A stretch of DNA of 64,000 bases. Origin: Marinobacterium sediminicola. Its GTDB lineage: Bacteria; Pseudomonadota; Gammaproteobacteria; Pseudomonadales; Balneatricaceae. Where the stretch lies: positions 1,178,001 through 1,242,000 of the forward strand of contig NZ_CP092123.1 of NCBI RefSeq assembly GCF_022343685.1, written 5' to 3'. The position numbers and the translations under genes are program-made. Positions 8,729-18,418 of the stretch are shown here, piece after piece (positions within the stretch are counted from its first letter, which is position 1; every line of letters starts with the position of its first letter). Below the pieces are notes generated by a model. That model had not been told where the DNA came from, made no database searches, and saw only the letters and a program-made list of their open reading frames with translations.

Positions 8729-11700
8729 ATGATGCACCGCAAAGAGTGGCGGCCACTCGGTTATGTTGTTCTCTATCTGCTGTTTGGGTTGATCTGGGTT
8801 CATGGATCGGATTTTCTGATCAGCCTGTTGGCGCCCAGTGTCGGGCTCTTTGATCTGATTAACAGCTTCAAGGGCAGCGCCTTTGTTGTAATCAGTGCCA
8901 GCTGTTTGTACCTTGCGCTCGCTCCGCCCAGCGACAGGTTAGTCTCCGGTGAGCCTGTCGTTCATGACCGAGGACAGTGGGTGATCTTTGCCAGCCTGAT
9001 GCTCATTGCGTTAGCGCTGCCTTCGGTCGGTGGCGCGCTGACGCTGTGGCTGGAAGCCGAGAAAGCCATTCTCGCCGATGCAACACAGGCATGGCTACTG
9101 ACCGGTCTGGCCGCCATGGCCCTCTCTGCCCTGCTCATTCTGATTTACCGTCGCCAGCTGAATCTGAGTCTGGCGTGGCACCTTGATTCTGTCGCATCCC
9201 AACGAGAGCAGTTGTTGGGGCGTTTTTTTGACATGCCCTTCATCGGTATGGGGTTGACTGACCCCACTACGGGACACTGGATAAAGGTTAACGACTGCCT
9301 GGAATGCCTCCTGGGCTTCAGTGTTGAAGAGCTGCGGCAGAAAACCTGGCAGGAGTTGACCCATCCCGAGGATCTGGCTGCAGATGAGAGTGCCTTCCGG
9401 CGGTTGTTGAATGGTGATACGGAAGCCTATCAGCTCGAAAAACGTTTTATTGCCGCCAGCGGTCAACATGTACCTGTGCGAATCTATATCAAGCTGCTGC
9501 GTGACGGTTCTGGCTTGCCGGAGCATGTCATCTGCATGATACAGGACCTGACTCGGGAGCAGCATAACCAGCGAGCCCTCCAGCGTCAGTCGAATCTGTA
9601 CAACATGCTGTCCAGAATTAATCAGGTCATTCTGTACAGCCGAACTGTCGATGAAGTGCTGCAGGCCGCTTGCAGGATTGCGGTTGAAGAAGGCCAGCTC
9701 CGTTTTGCCTGGATAGGTTTGTGTGATGAGCATCGGCGAATTACCGGTTCACAGGCTCACGCAGGGGATCCAGCGACTGCATTGGGTGTGCGGCAGTTGA
9801 TGCAAATCTTTGCGCGCCACCCGGGCCAGGGCGTAAGTGAGCAGGCAGTGTTGAATGATGAGACAGTCGTGGTCAATGACTGCTTGGCCGTTGCCGAGTA
9901 TCAGCCTTGGCACGAGTTCGCCAGTCGTTTTCGCTGTCTTTCGGCGATCGCCTTGCCCCTGCACCATAAGGGGGAGGTCTATGCCAACCTGACGCTCTAT
10001 TCTGATAGCGTCGACTTTTTCTCTCCCAAGCTGGTCAAAACGTTGGAAGAACTGGCCCATGATATCGGTTTTGCTCTCGATTCGATCAGTCGAGATCAGG
10101 CTCTTGAAGCAGCCAATCAGGTGATCAACTCCAGCCCGTTTGTATTGATCCGCTGGCGTCATGAACAGGGCTGGCCGATCGAGTATGTGTCGGAGAATAT
10201 TCGCAATCTGGGCCTGGAGCCTGAGCAGTTGATGCACAGGGACAGTCGGTTTGAATCATTCATACATCCTCAGGACCGTACCCGGGTCAGTGAAGAAGCG
10301 CACCGGTATATGCAACAGGGCGTGACTACATTTACCCAGACTTACCGGCTGGGTAACAAAGCTGAGGATGATCCCTGTTGGGTTGAGGATCAAACCCATG
10401 TATTGCAGGACCCGACCGGCAAGGTGGTCGCTATTGAAGGGGTTTTGACTGACATCACAACACGTCGGCAGCAGGAGAGACGATTGCAGCAGGCTGCTGC
10501 CGTTGTGCAAAGTACCCGAGAAGGGGTGTTGATCACCAACGCCAACCGGCAGGTGATTCAGGTCAATCCGGCATTCACCGACATGTTTGGCTGGAATGAG
10601 GAGGAGCTGAGTCAGCAATCGCTTGCTGTTCTGCGTTCCGAGTTTCACCCTGCCAGTTTCTACCATGCACTTTGGCAGCAAGTTGGGGAAGAGGGGCATT
10701 GGCAGGGTGAGATCATGTGCCGGCGGCGTCATGGAGAGGTCTTTCCGGCGCTGTTGAGTATCAGCCGGATTAGGCTGGACAGCGAGGATGCCAGCCATTA
10801 TGTCAGTGTCTTTACCGATATATCCAGATTGAAAAACAGTGAATCCCGAATCGAGTACCTGGCTAACCATGATGCATTGACAGGTTTGCCCAATCGCAAG
10901 GCGCTGTTCCGGCAGCTTGAAGCCTGCAGCCATTACAATCGGCATCATGAGCGCCTTTCGGCTCTGTTAATGGCTGATCTGGATAATTTCAGGGATATCA
11001 ATGACAGCCTTGGGCACCCGGAGGGTGATCGTCTGCTACAGCAGATTGTTGAGCGGCTTGAGGAAGGAGTGCGCGAAGGTGATTTGTTGTATCGATTGGG
11101 TGGGGACGAATTCGGCATTTTGCTGCAGGAAGTTTCGGACAGCAACGATGTTGTTTCCACGGCCGCTGCATTGATACAGCGTTTGCAGCCAGTGTTTCGC
11201 CTGAGCGACTGTGCAGAGGTGCGTGCCAGTGCAAGCTGGGGGATCACGCTAATTGATGATCAGGGCTTATCGCCGGAGGTGATTTTGCAGCAGGCAGACG
11301 CCGCTTTGTTTAAAGCCAAGGAGCAGCGGGGCAGCCTGCACTTTTTCAGTGATGATCTCACCCTGGCTGTTCATCATCGCATGCAGCTTGAACAGCGGCT
11401 CAGAAGAGCCCTGGAGCATGACGAACTGTGCCTTTACTATCAGCCCCAGTGGTCGATTGACGGCTCCAGAATGACAGGCGTCGAAGCATTGGTGCGGTGG
11501 CAAGACCCGGAAAAGGGATTGATATCGCCTGCCGAGTTTATCCCTGTTGCTGAGCAAAGTGCACTGATCAGCCAAATAGGCAGTTGGGTGTTGCGCAGCG
11601 CCTGTGAGCAGATCGCTCGCTGGCTGGTACAAGGGATTCAGGTGCCTCGCGTTGCCGTCAATGTCTCGCCACAGCAATTGCATCATCACCATTTGCCGCA

Positions 11701-12148
11701 GGAAGTGGCCAGTATTCTCCAGCAGACTCATATACCACCGACACTGCTGGAATTGGAGCTAACCGAGAGTGCTCTGATGTCACCGGGAGTAGAGGCGGTC
11801 GAGATGCTGAACGCATTGCGCGTGCTAGGGGTGAGCCTTGCGATCGATGATTTCGGTACCGGTTATTCGTCACTGGCATATCTGAAGCGTTTTCCTTTGA
11901 ATATGCTCAAAATTGACAAGTCATTTACTGATGACCTGTTGGCCAGTGATGAAGCCAAGGCCATTGTGGAAACGGTTGTCATGCTTGGCCACAAGTTGGG
12001 TCTGAGTGTACTGGCAGAAGGTGTTGAAGATGAGAGACAAAGGGTCGAACTGGAACGTCTGGGATGTCATCAATTCCAGGGATATCTCAAAAGCCGTCCC
12101 TTGCCTGCAACCGAGCTGGAGGCCTTGCTGGTCAACAGAGAAATTTGA
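8729..12148 (+). CDS. Membrane PAS-GAF-PAS-PAS-GGDEF-EAL signalling protein
   Basis: This 1139-residue sensor begins with about four membrane helices within residues 1-150. Next come a PAS (about 165-280), a GAF (about 290-460) and two more PAS domains (about 465-585 and 590-715). GGDEF is at about 715-880 and EAL at about 890-1130. The RLGGDEF motif and an REGD inhibitory site are intact. EAL keeps VEALVRW, NVSPQQL, ELELTES, DDFGTGYSS, KIDKSF and AEGVE. It should be able to bind c-di-GMP and may have either activity. Tandem in-frame ATGs lie at 8729 and 8732. Confidence 0.94.
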   Translation: MMHRKEWRPLGYVVLYLLFGLIWVHGSDFLISLLAPSVGLFDLINSFKGSAFVVISASCLYLALAPPSDRLVSGEPVVHDRGQWVIFASLMLIALALPSVGGALTLWLEAEKAILADATQAWLLTGLAAMALSALLILIYRRQLNLSLAWHLDSVASQREQLLGRFFDMPFIGMGLTDPTTGHWIKVNDCLECLLGFSVEELRQKTWQELTHPEDLAADESAFRRLLNGDTEAYQLEKRFIAASGQHVPVRIYIKLLRDGSGLPEHVICMIQDLTREQHNQRALQRQSNLYNMLSRINQVILYSRTVDEVLQAACRIAVEEGQLRFAWIGLCDEHRRITGSQAHAGDPATALGVRQLMQIFARHPGQGVSEQAVLNDETVVVNDCLAVAEYQPWHEFASRFRCLSAIALPLHHKGEVYANLTLYSDSVDFFSPKLVKTLEELAHDIGFALDSISRDQALEAANQVINSSPFVLIRWRHEQGWPIEYVSENIRNLGLEPEQLMHRDSRFESFIHPQDRTRVSEEAHRYMQQGVTTFTQTYRLGNKAEDDPCWVEDQTHVLQDPTGKVVAIEGVLTDITTRRQQERRLQQAAAVVQSTREGVLITNANRQVIQVNPAFTDMFGWNEEELSQQSLAVLRSEFHPASFYHALWQQVGEEGHWQGEIMCRRRHGEVFPALLSISRIRLDSEDASHYVSVFTDISRLKNSESRIEYLANHDALTGLPNRKALFRQLEACSHYNRHHERLSALLMADLDNFRDINDSLGHPEGDRLLQQIVERLEEGVREGDLLYRLGGDEFGILLQEVSDSNDVVSTAAALIQRLQPVFRLSDCAEVRASASWGITLIDDQGLSPEVILQQADAALFKAKEQRGSLHFFSDDLTLAVHHRMQLEQRLRRALEHDELCLYYQPQWSIDGSRMTGVEALVRWQDPEKGLISPAEFIPVAEQSALISQIGSWVLRSACEQIARWLVQGIQVPRVAVNVSPQQLHHHHLPQEVASILQQTHIPPTLLELELTESALMSPGVEAVEMLNALRVLGVSLAIDDFGTGYSSLAYLKRFPLNMLKIDKSFTDDLLASDEAKAIVETVVMLGHKLGLSVLAEGVEDERQRVELERLGCHQFQGYLKSRPLPATELEALLVNREI

Positions 12149-12276
12149 CTTGAAACAAGCCCGGCCGGCAGATTTCATATTAGTGGACGTATTTTGCTGG
12201 GGTTAGAGTATTTTTCCTGTAGGATTACGCAGACAGTTAAACGTCTGCTTGAATTTGGCAGGGAAGACTCAGCGTC

Positions 12277-15141
12277 ATGAAGACATCCGCTCCACTTCCT
12301 TTGTTCGGGACAATCGGCGCCAACCTTTTGTTGGCGCTGGGCTATATGTTGCTTGGCCTGTTATTCCTGCCAACCGGTCTTCATGAGCAGATAGTGCCTC
12401 TCTGGTTGCCTGCGGGCCTCGGACTGGCCGCGGTATTGCGCGGCGGCTTCAGGTTCCTGCCGGGCATAGGCTTGGGCAGCCTGTTGATCAACCTGGTCAT
12501 CCCGGCCCTCAACTATCCCTTGGCTGCGCACCATTTTTGGAGTGCATTAATGATCGCGACCGGGGCGACGCTCCAGACTGCACTCGGTTGCTGGCTGTTG
12601 CAGCGTTACGGGGCTGATCCCACTCGGCCCCATCGAGATCAATGGATGCTGCGCTACGTGCTGTTCAGCGGGTTGTTGGTGTGCCTTTTAAACGCTTCAA
12701 TCGGCACCTTTGCGGTTACCTTCTTCAACCAATCAGGTGGCAGTCAGGGAGTTTTGCTGGATATGGCAACCTGGTGGTTGGGCGACAGTTTTGGCGTGAT
12801 TCTGGGAACGCCTCTCTTCCTGTCTTTTACAGGTGCCTTCAGGGGGACTGGTCAAAAACGCAACTGGATTTTGCCGCTGCGATTGAGTAGCACCCTATTT
12901 GCCATCGTTCTGATCAACCAATACTACCTGTCTCACCTCTCTGGTCTGTTAAAGCAGAGCTTTGAGCAAGATGTCCAGCTGGTTGATGCTCGCATACAGA
13001 TGATCATTCAACAGAACCTGAGAGACCTGTCACGCCTCGCACAAGAGTTGAACAAGGAAACGCAGGTTTCTCGTGATGATTTCCATGCGCTGGTGGCACC
13101 GTTGCTGGAGAATAACCCTGCACTACGCGCTTACTCATGGGATCCACTGGTGCTGCGCAGTGATCGTGATGCCTTTGAGCAATGGACCCGGGAGCAATTG
13201 CAGTGGCCTGAGTACAGTATCTATGGTGAGTCACCTGAAACGGAACGCGTGCTGATTCCGGTTCAGTTTGTCGAACCTATGGACGCGAATATGGCGGCAT
13301 TGGGTTTCAATCTCTATTCACTGGAAGATCGTCGTCGTTGGGTGTGGCTGGCGCAAACCCGTGGTGAAGCGGTTGCAACTGAAGTGTTGCACTTGACGCA
13401 GGCCCCGGACGAGCCCGGTATGCTGATTTTGCAACCGGTATACCGCCTGGTGGGCGAGGGGTTGATGCAGAGTCAACGACAACTCCAGGGATTCGTCGTG
13501 GGGGTCTTTACGATTCACCGCATGCTTGAGGCAGTGCTGATCGGCAACAGTGTGCAGAATATCGAACTGCGTGTCAGTGAGGCAGGGCAACCACCTTTCT
13601 ATTCGACGACAACCGAAGACATCACACACCAGCAGGATCTGCATCAGGTATTTGAGATCCAGTTGGCGCAGCAGGTATGGCGCGTTGAGGCTCTGGCTGG
13701 CCCCGATTATCTTGCGGCACACCCCATCAGTCAGGCGCAGTACCTGCAGGTACTACTGGTCGGTATCGGGTGTCTCGGTTCCCTTCTGGTGTTGTCGATG
13801 CACAACCGTGAACAACAGCTGGAAGCGAGGGTGCAGCAGCAAACGGATGATCTGGCCTGGCAGGCGCGTCACGATGATTTGACCCGGTTACAAAATCGAA
13901 AAGGTTTGCATGAAACCCTGACACAGCTACTGTCGGGGTCCGATGCGCATTTTGCGCTGTTGTTCATTGACCTTGACCGCTTCAAGCACGTGAATGACAG
14001 TCTTGGGCACCAGGTCGGTGATGCGCTCCTGCAGACGGTTGCCGGCGCCTTGAGTCAGCAGATGCCCGATGATCTCAAGCTTTTTCGAATGGGCGGTGAT
14101 GAATTCATTCTGCTGGTTCCGGGTGGCCAGAAGCGTGCCGAGGCCGAAGCGAAAGGCGTACTGGCCGTGTTGGAGAACTCCTTCCCCGTGGCGGGTCACC
14201 GCCTCCAGCTGACCGCGAGTATTGGGATCAGCCTGTATCCAGACCATGGCGACAACGCGAACAACCTTATCAAGCATGCTGATACCGCAATGTACCGTGC
14301 CAAAGGACGAGGCAAGAACCGATATGAGCTGTATTCCGCTGATCTGACCACAGATGCGCTCAACTATTTCTCACTGGAGCAGGATCTGCGCCTTGGGCTG
14401 CATAAGCAGGAGCTGGTGATTCATTATCAGCCACAGTATCAGTTATCTGACCGCTCACTCTGTGGTTATGAAGCGCTGGTGCGTTGGCAACACCCGGAGC
14501 AGGGGCTGTTGGGGCCTGACCGTTTCATACCCCTGGCGGAAGAGACGCAGCTGATCGTGCCTCTGGGCTGGCAGGTGATCGAACTGGTCTGCAGACAATT
14601 GGCACAGTGGCGTAAAGAGGGAGTGAATACACCTCTGGTCGCAATCAATATTTCACCGCAGCAGCTGTTACAGGCCGATTTTATCCAGCGTCTCAATCAG
14701 ATCGTGGCCGAACATGAGCTGGATCGTCACCTGCTGGAGCTTGAAATTACCGAGTCGATGATTATGCAGGACCCGGACTTCGTGATCCGGCAGCTGCAGC
14801 GCTTGCGTCTGTCAGGTTACCACTTGGCACTGGATGATTTCGGCACCGGCTACTCCTCGCTCGATCGCATCAAGTACCTGCCGTTGAACAGAATCAAGAT
14901 CGACAAGAGTTTTACGCGCGATATCGGTCGTAATCCCAAGGACGAGGCCGTGGTGCTCAGTACCATCGCGCTTGGGCATAGTTTGGGTATCGAAGTACTG
15001 GCAGAAGGTGTCGAGACCGCTGAGCAGAGTGCCTTTCTTCAGAAACACGATTGCGACTCCGTGCAAGGCTATCTCTTTGGACGGCCGCAGCCTGTCGAAG
15101 AGCTGTCAGTCAAGCCTTCTGTTATGTCTGTCAATGAGTAG
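12277..15141 (+). CDS. MASE1-CHASE-GGDEF-EAL signalling protein
   Basis: The 954-residue protein starts with a multi-helix MASE1-like membrane region (WLPAGLGLAAVLRGG, about residues 1-215). A periplasmic CHASE sensor (about 230-410), a further helix near 490, GGDEF (about 525-685) and EAL (about 700-950) follow. RMGGDEF is intact, but the usual RxxD feedback site is absent (PDDL at that place), so product inhibition may be lost. EAL carries YEALVRW, NISPQQL, LEITES, DDFGTGYSS and KIDKSF. The ligand is unknown. Confidence 0.94.
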   Translation: MKTSAPLPLFGTIGANLLLALGYMLLGLLFLPTGLHEQIVPLWLPAGLGLAAVLRGGFRFLPGIGLGSLLINLVIPALNYPLAAHHFWSALMIATGATLQTALGCWLLQRYGADPTRPHRDQWMLRYVLFSGLLVCLLNASIGTFAVTFFNQSGGSQGVLLDMATWWLGDSFGVILGTPLFLSFTGAFRGTGQKRNWILPLRLSSTLFAIVLINQYYLSHLSGLLKQSFEQDVQLVDARIQMIIQQNLRDLSRLAQELNKETQVSRDDFHALVAPLLENNPALRAYSWDPLVLRSDRDAFEQWTREQLQWPEYSIYGESPETERVLIPVQFVEPMDANMAALGFNLYSLEDRRRWVWLAQTRGEAVATEVLHLTQAPDEPGMLILQPVYRLVGEGLMQSQRQLQGFVVGVFTIHRMLEAVLIGNSVQNIELRVSEAGQPPFYSTTTEDITHQQDLHQVFEIQLAQQVWRVEALAGPDYLAAHPISQAQYLQVLLVGIGCLGSLLVLSMHNREQQLEARVQQQTDDLAWQARHDDLTRLQNRKGLHETLTQLLSGSDAHFALLFIDLDRFKHVNDSLGHQVGDALLQTVAGALSQQMPDDLKLFRMGGDEFILLVPGGQKRAEAEAKGVLAVLENSFPVAGHRLQLTASIGISLYPDHGDNANNLIKHADTAMYRAKGRGKNRYELYSADLTTDALNYFSLEQDLRLGLHKQELVIHYQPQYQLSDRSLCGYEALVRWQHPEQGLLGPDRFIPLAEETQLIVPLGWQVIELVCRQLAQWRKEGVNTPLVAINISPQQLLQADFIQRLNQIVAEHELDRHLLELEITESMIMQDPDFVIRQLQRLRLSGYHLALDDFGTGYSSLDRIKYLPLNRIKIDKSFTRDIGRNPKDEAVVLSTIALGHSLGIEVLAEGVETAEQSAFLQKHDCDSVQGYLFGRPQPVEELSVKPSVMSVNE

Positions 15142-15205
15142 GCAACTGTTCTGAGTTTGGATCAATAAGGCGCAATCCTGGCTCTGTTCGGTGATGTCTG
15201 GCGGT

Positions 15206-15751
15206 TCACTCGGGGATCTCATAAGGGGCTATACGGAAGGCCTCCAGCCGATAGCCCGCAGTTCCCATTTCGTGACTGAATACCTCTGTAGTCAGGCGGC
15301 CACTGACGATTACGGCATCATACAAACTCTCAATACGGGTGCCAGGCTCGTAGTGGACATCGATAATCTGGTTGGATGGTGGTGGCGGCACATGGATGCA
15401 GGCACCAAAATACGGCACCAGAAAGAAACGATCCACTTTGTCGCCTTCACCTTCCAGGGGAACGACAAACCCCGGGACACTGACCATCTGCCCGTTCATG
15501 GTTTCAACGACCGGGGCTGAAGCCAGTGACTGCATCAGCTCATCATAAAGCCGTTGTGCCTTGTCACTGTAGTCATCGAGCTGTTCCAGCTCCGGGTTGT
15601 TGTACATCGTTTCCAGTGACAGCGCATAATCCTCGGGCATGAGCACTGCCCAGTCGATTTCCGGCGCCGCCTCACCGTTGATGATCACGTCTTCGGCATG
15701 GGCAGCCGTCAGATTCAGCAGAGCCGCCAGCATCAGGATTACACTTCTCAT
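15206..15751 (-). CDS. DUF3299 periplasmic protein, last gene of zinc-uptake operon (ZrgD-like)
   Basis: This 181-residue protein starts with a cleavable signal peptide (about residues 1-19, ending AAHA). The DUF3299 core includes VPGFVVPLEG, LVPYFGACIHVPPPPSNQ and a C-terminal HEMGTAGYRLEA segment. It is the last of four genes (zrgA-like, ATPase, permease, this one), an arrangement known from the Vibrio zrg zinc-uptake locus. Its exact role is unclear; a conserved Cys-x-His in ACIH may bind metal. Confidence 0.85.
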   Translation of the reverse strand: MRSVILMLAALLNLTAAHAEDVIINGEAAPEIDWAVLMPEDYALSLETMYNNPELEQLDDYSDKAQRLYDELMQSLASAPVVETMNGQMVSVPGFVVPLEGEGDKVDRFFLVPYFGACIHVPPPPSNQIIDVHYEPGTRIESLYDAVIVSGRLTTEVFSHEMGTAGYRLEAFRIAPYEIPE

Positions 15752-15766
15752 GGTGAAAGTACTCGG

Positions 15767-17023
15767 TCAGTATCGTCGTATCAGGCGGCTGGCCGAAGCC
15801 ATTCGCCAGGCCAGTAGCGCTGGTATGAGCCCGCTTGCAAGTCCCAGCGTCAGAATCACGGCACACAGCTGCCATTGTGTTGGGCTTAGCATCCCCAAAT
15901 AGAGCAACAGGCCGAACTGTTCCAGTAGAGGTTGCTGCAGCAGCGCCATTCCTGCCTGAAGCAACAGGATACCGCCCAGAACACCGCCCAGGGAAAGCAT
16001 CAGGCACTCAAGCATCAGCAACTGAGCAACTCGACAGGGCGGGCAGCCAAGGGCTCGCAAGACTGCAATTTCATGTCGCCGCTGTTGGGTGGCGGCCAGG
16101 AAAACAGCCAGCATTCCGGTCATGCCAATCAGCAGAGCGGCTGCAGAGACTGCGAGCAATGCTTTTTCCGCCACGCCGACCAGTTGCCACAATTCCTGCA
16201 GGGCAACGCCCGGCAGAATGGCGGTGAGGGGCGCTTCACGTCGATTGTTCAGCTCTCGCTGCAGGTGGAAGGTGTTGAGGCGCGATTTCAGTCCGACCAG
16301 AACGGCCGTCACTTCAGTCGGCGTCAAATCGCGCTGGCGTGCGCGCTCCGGGCTGATCTGAAGTCCAGGCAAGGGCACACCGGCTCTCCAACCAAGATGT
16401 ACAGCCTCCAACCCCTCCAGTGATACCATCAATGTGCGATCCAGTGGTGTGCCGGTCGGGGCCAGGATGCCGCTAACGCTGAAGGGCATCTGCGTGTGCT
16501 TCATGAAGCTGGTATTTCCGCTGCCATGGGCGATGATTACAGGGTCACCCGGCTGGTAGCCCAGCTTACGTGCGACTTCGGCACCGATCACAATGGAGAA
16601 AAGGTCGTCGAAGGGGCCTCCGGCGGTAAAGGCCAGTGCCTGCTGGTCAGCAAAACGATAATGCTGAAACAGACTGTTATGCGTACCGATAACCCGGTAA
16701 CCCCGATGTGAGTCTCCCAGTGAGAGTGGAATGGTCCACTCAACTCGAGCGTCGTTGGTCAGAGACTCATAACTGCTCCAGTCCATGTTGCTGGTTGCAG
16801 AGCCTATATGAAACAGTGAATAGAGCAGCAGCTGGACAGGTCCCGAACGGGCACCAACAATCAGATCCGTGCCTGCCACGGTTGCCATGAAATTCTGGCG
16901 GCTTTGCTCGCGTATTTGCTGCACACCCAGCAGCAAGGCTGTGCTCAGCGTGATGGTAAAAAGAGTCAGCAACACGGATGTGCGCCGGCTCTGCAAACTG
17001 TTCCATGCCAGGCGGATCAACAT
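15767..17023 (-). CDS. ABC transporter permease, FtsX/MacB type
   Basis: This 418-residue permease has one N-terminal membrane helix (about 18-36), a large extracytoplasmic region (about 40-270) and three C-terminal helices (about 285-410), the FtsX-fold layout. It overlaps the ATPase gene by seven bases and precedes the DUF3299 gene by 15 bases. FtsX-type permeases often act as mechanotransmitters rather than channels. With ZrgA and a Zur-like box upstream, a role in zinc acquisition is likely but inferred. Confidence 0.88.
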   Translation of the reverse strand: MLIRLAWNSLQSRRTSVLLTLFTITLSTALLLGVQQIREQSRQNFMATVAGTDLIVGARSGPVQLLLYSLFHIGSATSNMDWSSYESLTNDARVEWTIPLSLGDSHRGYRVIGTHNSLFQHYRFADQQALAFTAGGPFDDLFSIVIGAEVARKLGYQPGDPVIIAHGSGNTSFMKHTQMPFSVSGILAPTGTPLDRTLMVSLEGLEAVHLGWRAGVPLPGLQISPERARQRDLTPTEVTAVLVGLKSRLNTFHLQRELNNRREAPLTAILPGVALQELWQLVGVAEKALLAVSAAALLIGMTGMLAVFLAATQQRRHEIAVLRALGCPPCRVAQLLMLECLMLSLGGVLGGILLLQAGMALLQQPLLEQFGLLLYLGMLSPTQWQLCAVILTLGLASGLIPALLAWRMASASRLIRRY

Positions 17024-17706
17024 GAGGCAGTTCTCCCCAGGAACAGTCTCTGGGCGAAGTACTTTGCCAGTGCAGGGTCATGACTGACCATCAGCAAGGT
17101 GGTGTTACTCTGATTCAGCTCCTCAAAAAGCAGCTGCATGAAGTGATCGCGGCTGTCTGTATCAAGTGCCGAGGTCGGTTCATCGGCAATGAGCAGTGAC
17201 GGCCGCCCGATCAGCGCACGGGCAGCGGCGACCCTTTGCTGCTGTCCGATCGACAGCTCGGTTACCTTGCGCTGCCGGAACAGGGCAGGGTCAAGCTGAA
17301 GCCTGGTGAGCAGACGCTCCGCTTCCTGCTCCACACACTGACCATTGATGCCTGCTCTGTGTCGTCGCAGAGCTGACAGGGAGCAGGGTAGGGTCACATT
17401 ATCGATCAGGTTCAGGTAGGGCAGCAGGTTGAACTGCTGGAACAGCATGCCGACCTGATCTGCCCGAAACCGGTCCAGGGCGCGTGATGACATCGAGGCC
17501 AGGTTTTGCCCGGCGACTTCCAGAGTGCCGTCATAACCGGGCTGCAGTCCGGAAATGAGGTTCAGCAGCGTGGTCTTGCCGCTGCCGGATGGTCCCTGAA
17601 TAAGCAAATGATCACCAGGCCCGAGTTCAAGCTGGTCGATCATCAGGATCGGTGCCTGATTGGGCCAGGCAAAACGGAGCGATTTAAGGCGCAGAACCGA
17701 GCTCAT
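17017..17706 (-). CDS. ABC transporter ATP-binding protein of zinc operon
   Basis: The 229-residue ATPase has Walker A GPSGSGKTT, Q-loop MLFQQFNLLPYL, signature LSIGQQQRVAAAR and Walker B LLIADEPTSALD, followed by an H-loop VSHD. It belongs to the LolD/MacB class that pairs with FtsX-type permeases, matching the next gene. Its start overlaps the end of the zrgA-like gene by four bases, so the operon is translationally coupled. Confidence 0.93.
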   Translation of the reverse strand: MSSVLRLKSLRFAWPNQAPILMIDQLELGPGDHLLIQGPSGSGKTTLLNLISGLQPGYDGTLEVAGQNLASMSSRALDRFRADQVGMLFQQFNLLPYLNLIDNVTLPCSLSALRRHRAGINGQCVEQEAERLLTRLQLDPALFRQRKVTELSIGQQQRVAAARALIGRPSLLIADEPTSALDTDSRDHFMQLLFEELNQSNTTLLMVSHDPALAKYFAQRLFLGRTASC

Positions 17707-18251
17707 GGCAGCGACAACCGGGTGTGCCCGGCGTTAAGCATGTGCCGGTGCTGACCATCAGGTGTAATGAGCTGCAGTTCCAGGTGTTCGATGGCAGGAA
17801 AGTGGTGCATCAAGGGCAGCTCAAGGGCATTCAATTTCCGGCTGTCGGCACAAAGATACTGGTACTCCGCCATCAGATCAGCATGAGCGGCCGAGTGAGA
17901 CGTTTCATGTTCATGGGCGTGATGGTGCATCTGTTCGTGGCTGTCGGGCGTATAGGGCAAATGCAGCTCAACCCGGCTCAGGCTGCAATCGGCCCCTTCC
18001 GGAAACCTGATCAGCTCATCGGCCTGTCTCAGTTTGACCAGTGTTGCATCCCAAACAGCCAGTTCCTCATGACGGGTGGGCTGGTGTTCGAAACCGGTCA
18101 GGTTAGCCAATGGAGAGGTCAATGTGATTGCGACCATCGGTGGCTCAATCACCATGTCCAGCTGCGCTACGCCATGTTGATGGATACTTGCAGCCACAGC
18201 CATATGGACAGGTAAACCGGCAATCAAAAGTAACGTAGCAACCAGGCGCAT
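17703..18251 (-). CDS. zrgA: ZrgA-type (DUF2796) histidine-rich periplasmic zinc protein
   Basis: The 182-residue protein has a signal peptide (about residues 1-20) followed by the DUF2796 start SIHQHGVAQLDM. A histidine-rich stretch around residues 105-122 (HEQMHHHAHEHETSHSAAH) suits zinc capture. It heads a four-gene operon with an ABC ATPase, an FtsX-type permease and DUF3299. A Zur-like palindrome lies 34 bases upstream of its ATG. Zinc uptake under starvation is the expected function from family and context. Confidence 0.88.
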   Translation of the reverse strand: MRLVATLLLIAGLPVHMAVAASIHQHGVAQLDMVIEPPMVAITLTSPLANLTGFEHQPTRHEELAVWDATLVKLRQADELIRFPEGADCSLSRVELHLPYTPDSHEQMHHHAHEHETSHSAAHADLMAEYQYLCADSRKLNALELPLMHHFPAIEHLELQLITPDGQHRHMLNAGHTRLSLP

Positions 18252-18284
18252 TCAGACCTCAACCTCGACAGAAATGATGAGAGA

Positions 18285-18299
18285 TGTTACTACATAACA
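18285..18299. promoter_or_regulatory. Zur-like operator of the zinc operon
   Basis: TGTTACTACATAACA is an inverted repeat with perfect TGTTA/TAACA arms. It fits the proteobacterial Zur core TGTTATANTATAACA at 11 of 14 informative positions. It sits just upstream of the DUF2796/ABC operon, where Zur would repress when zinc is plentiful. The divergent tamA gene starts 120 bases away and is less likely to be its target. The match is by eye. Confidence 0.7.
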
Positions 18300-18418
18300 A
18301 AATGAATTCCAGTGAGTTCTTGATACGCAGTCAAATCAAGGCTTCGTGCCTGTCAGACAAGGACTTTCATCACTTTGGCGTTTAGAATGAAGGCACACTT
18401 ACTCAGGGAGCCGTCTGC

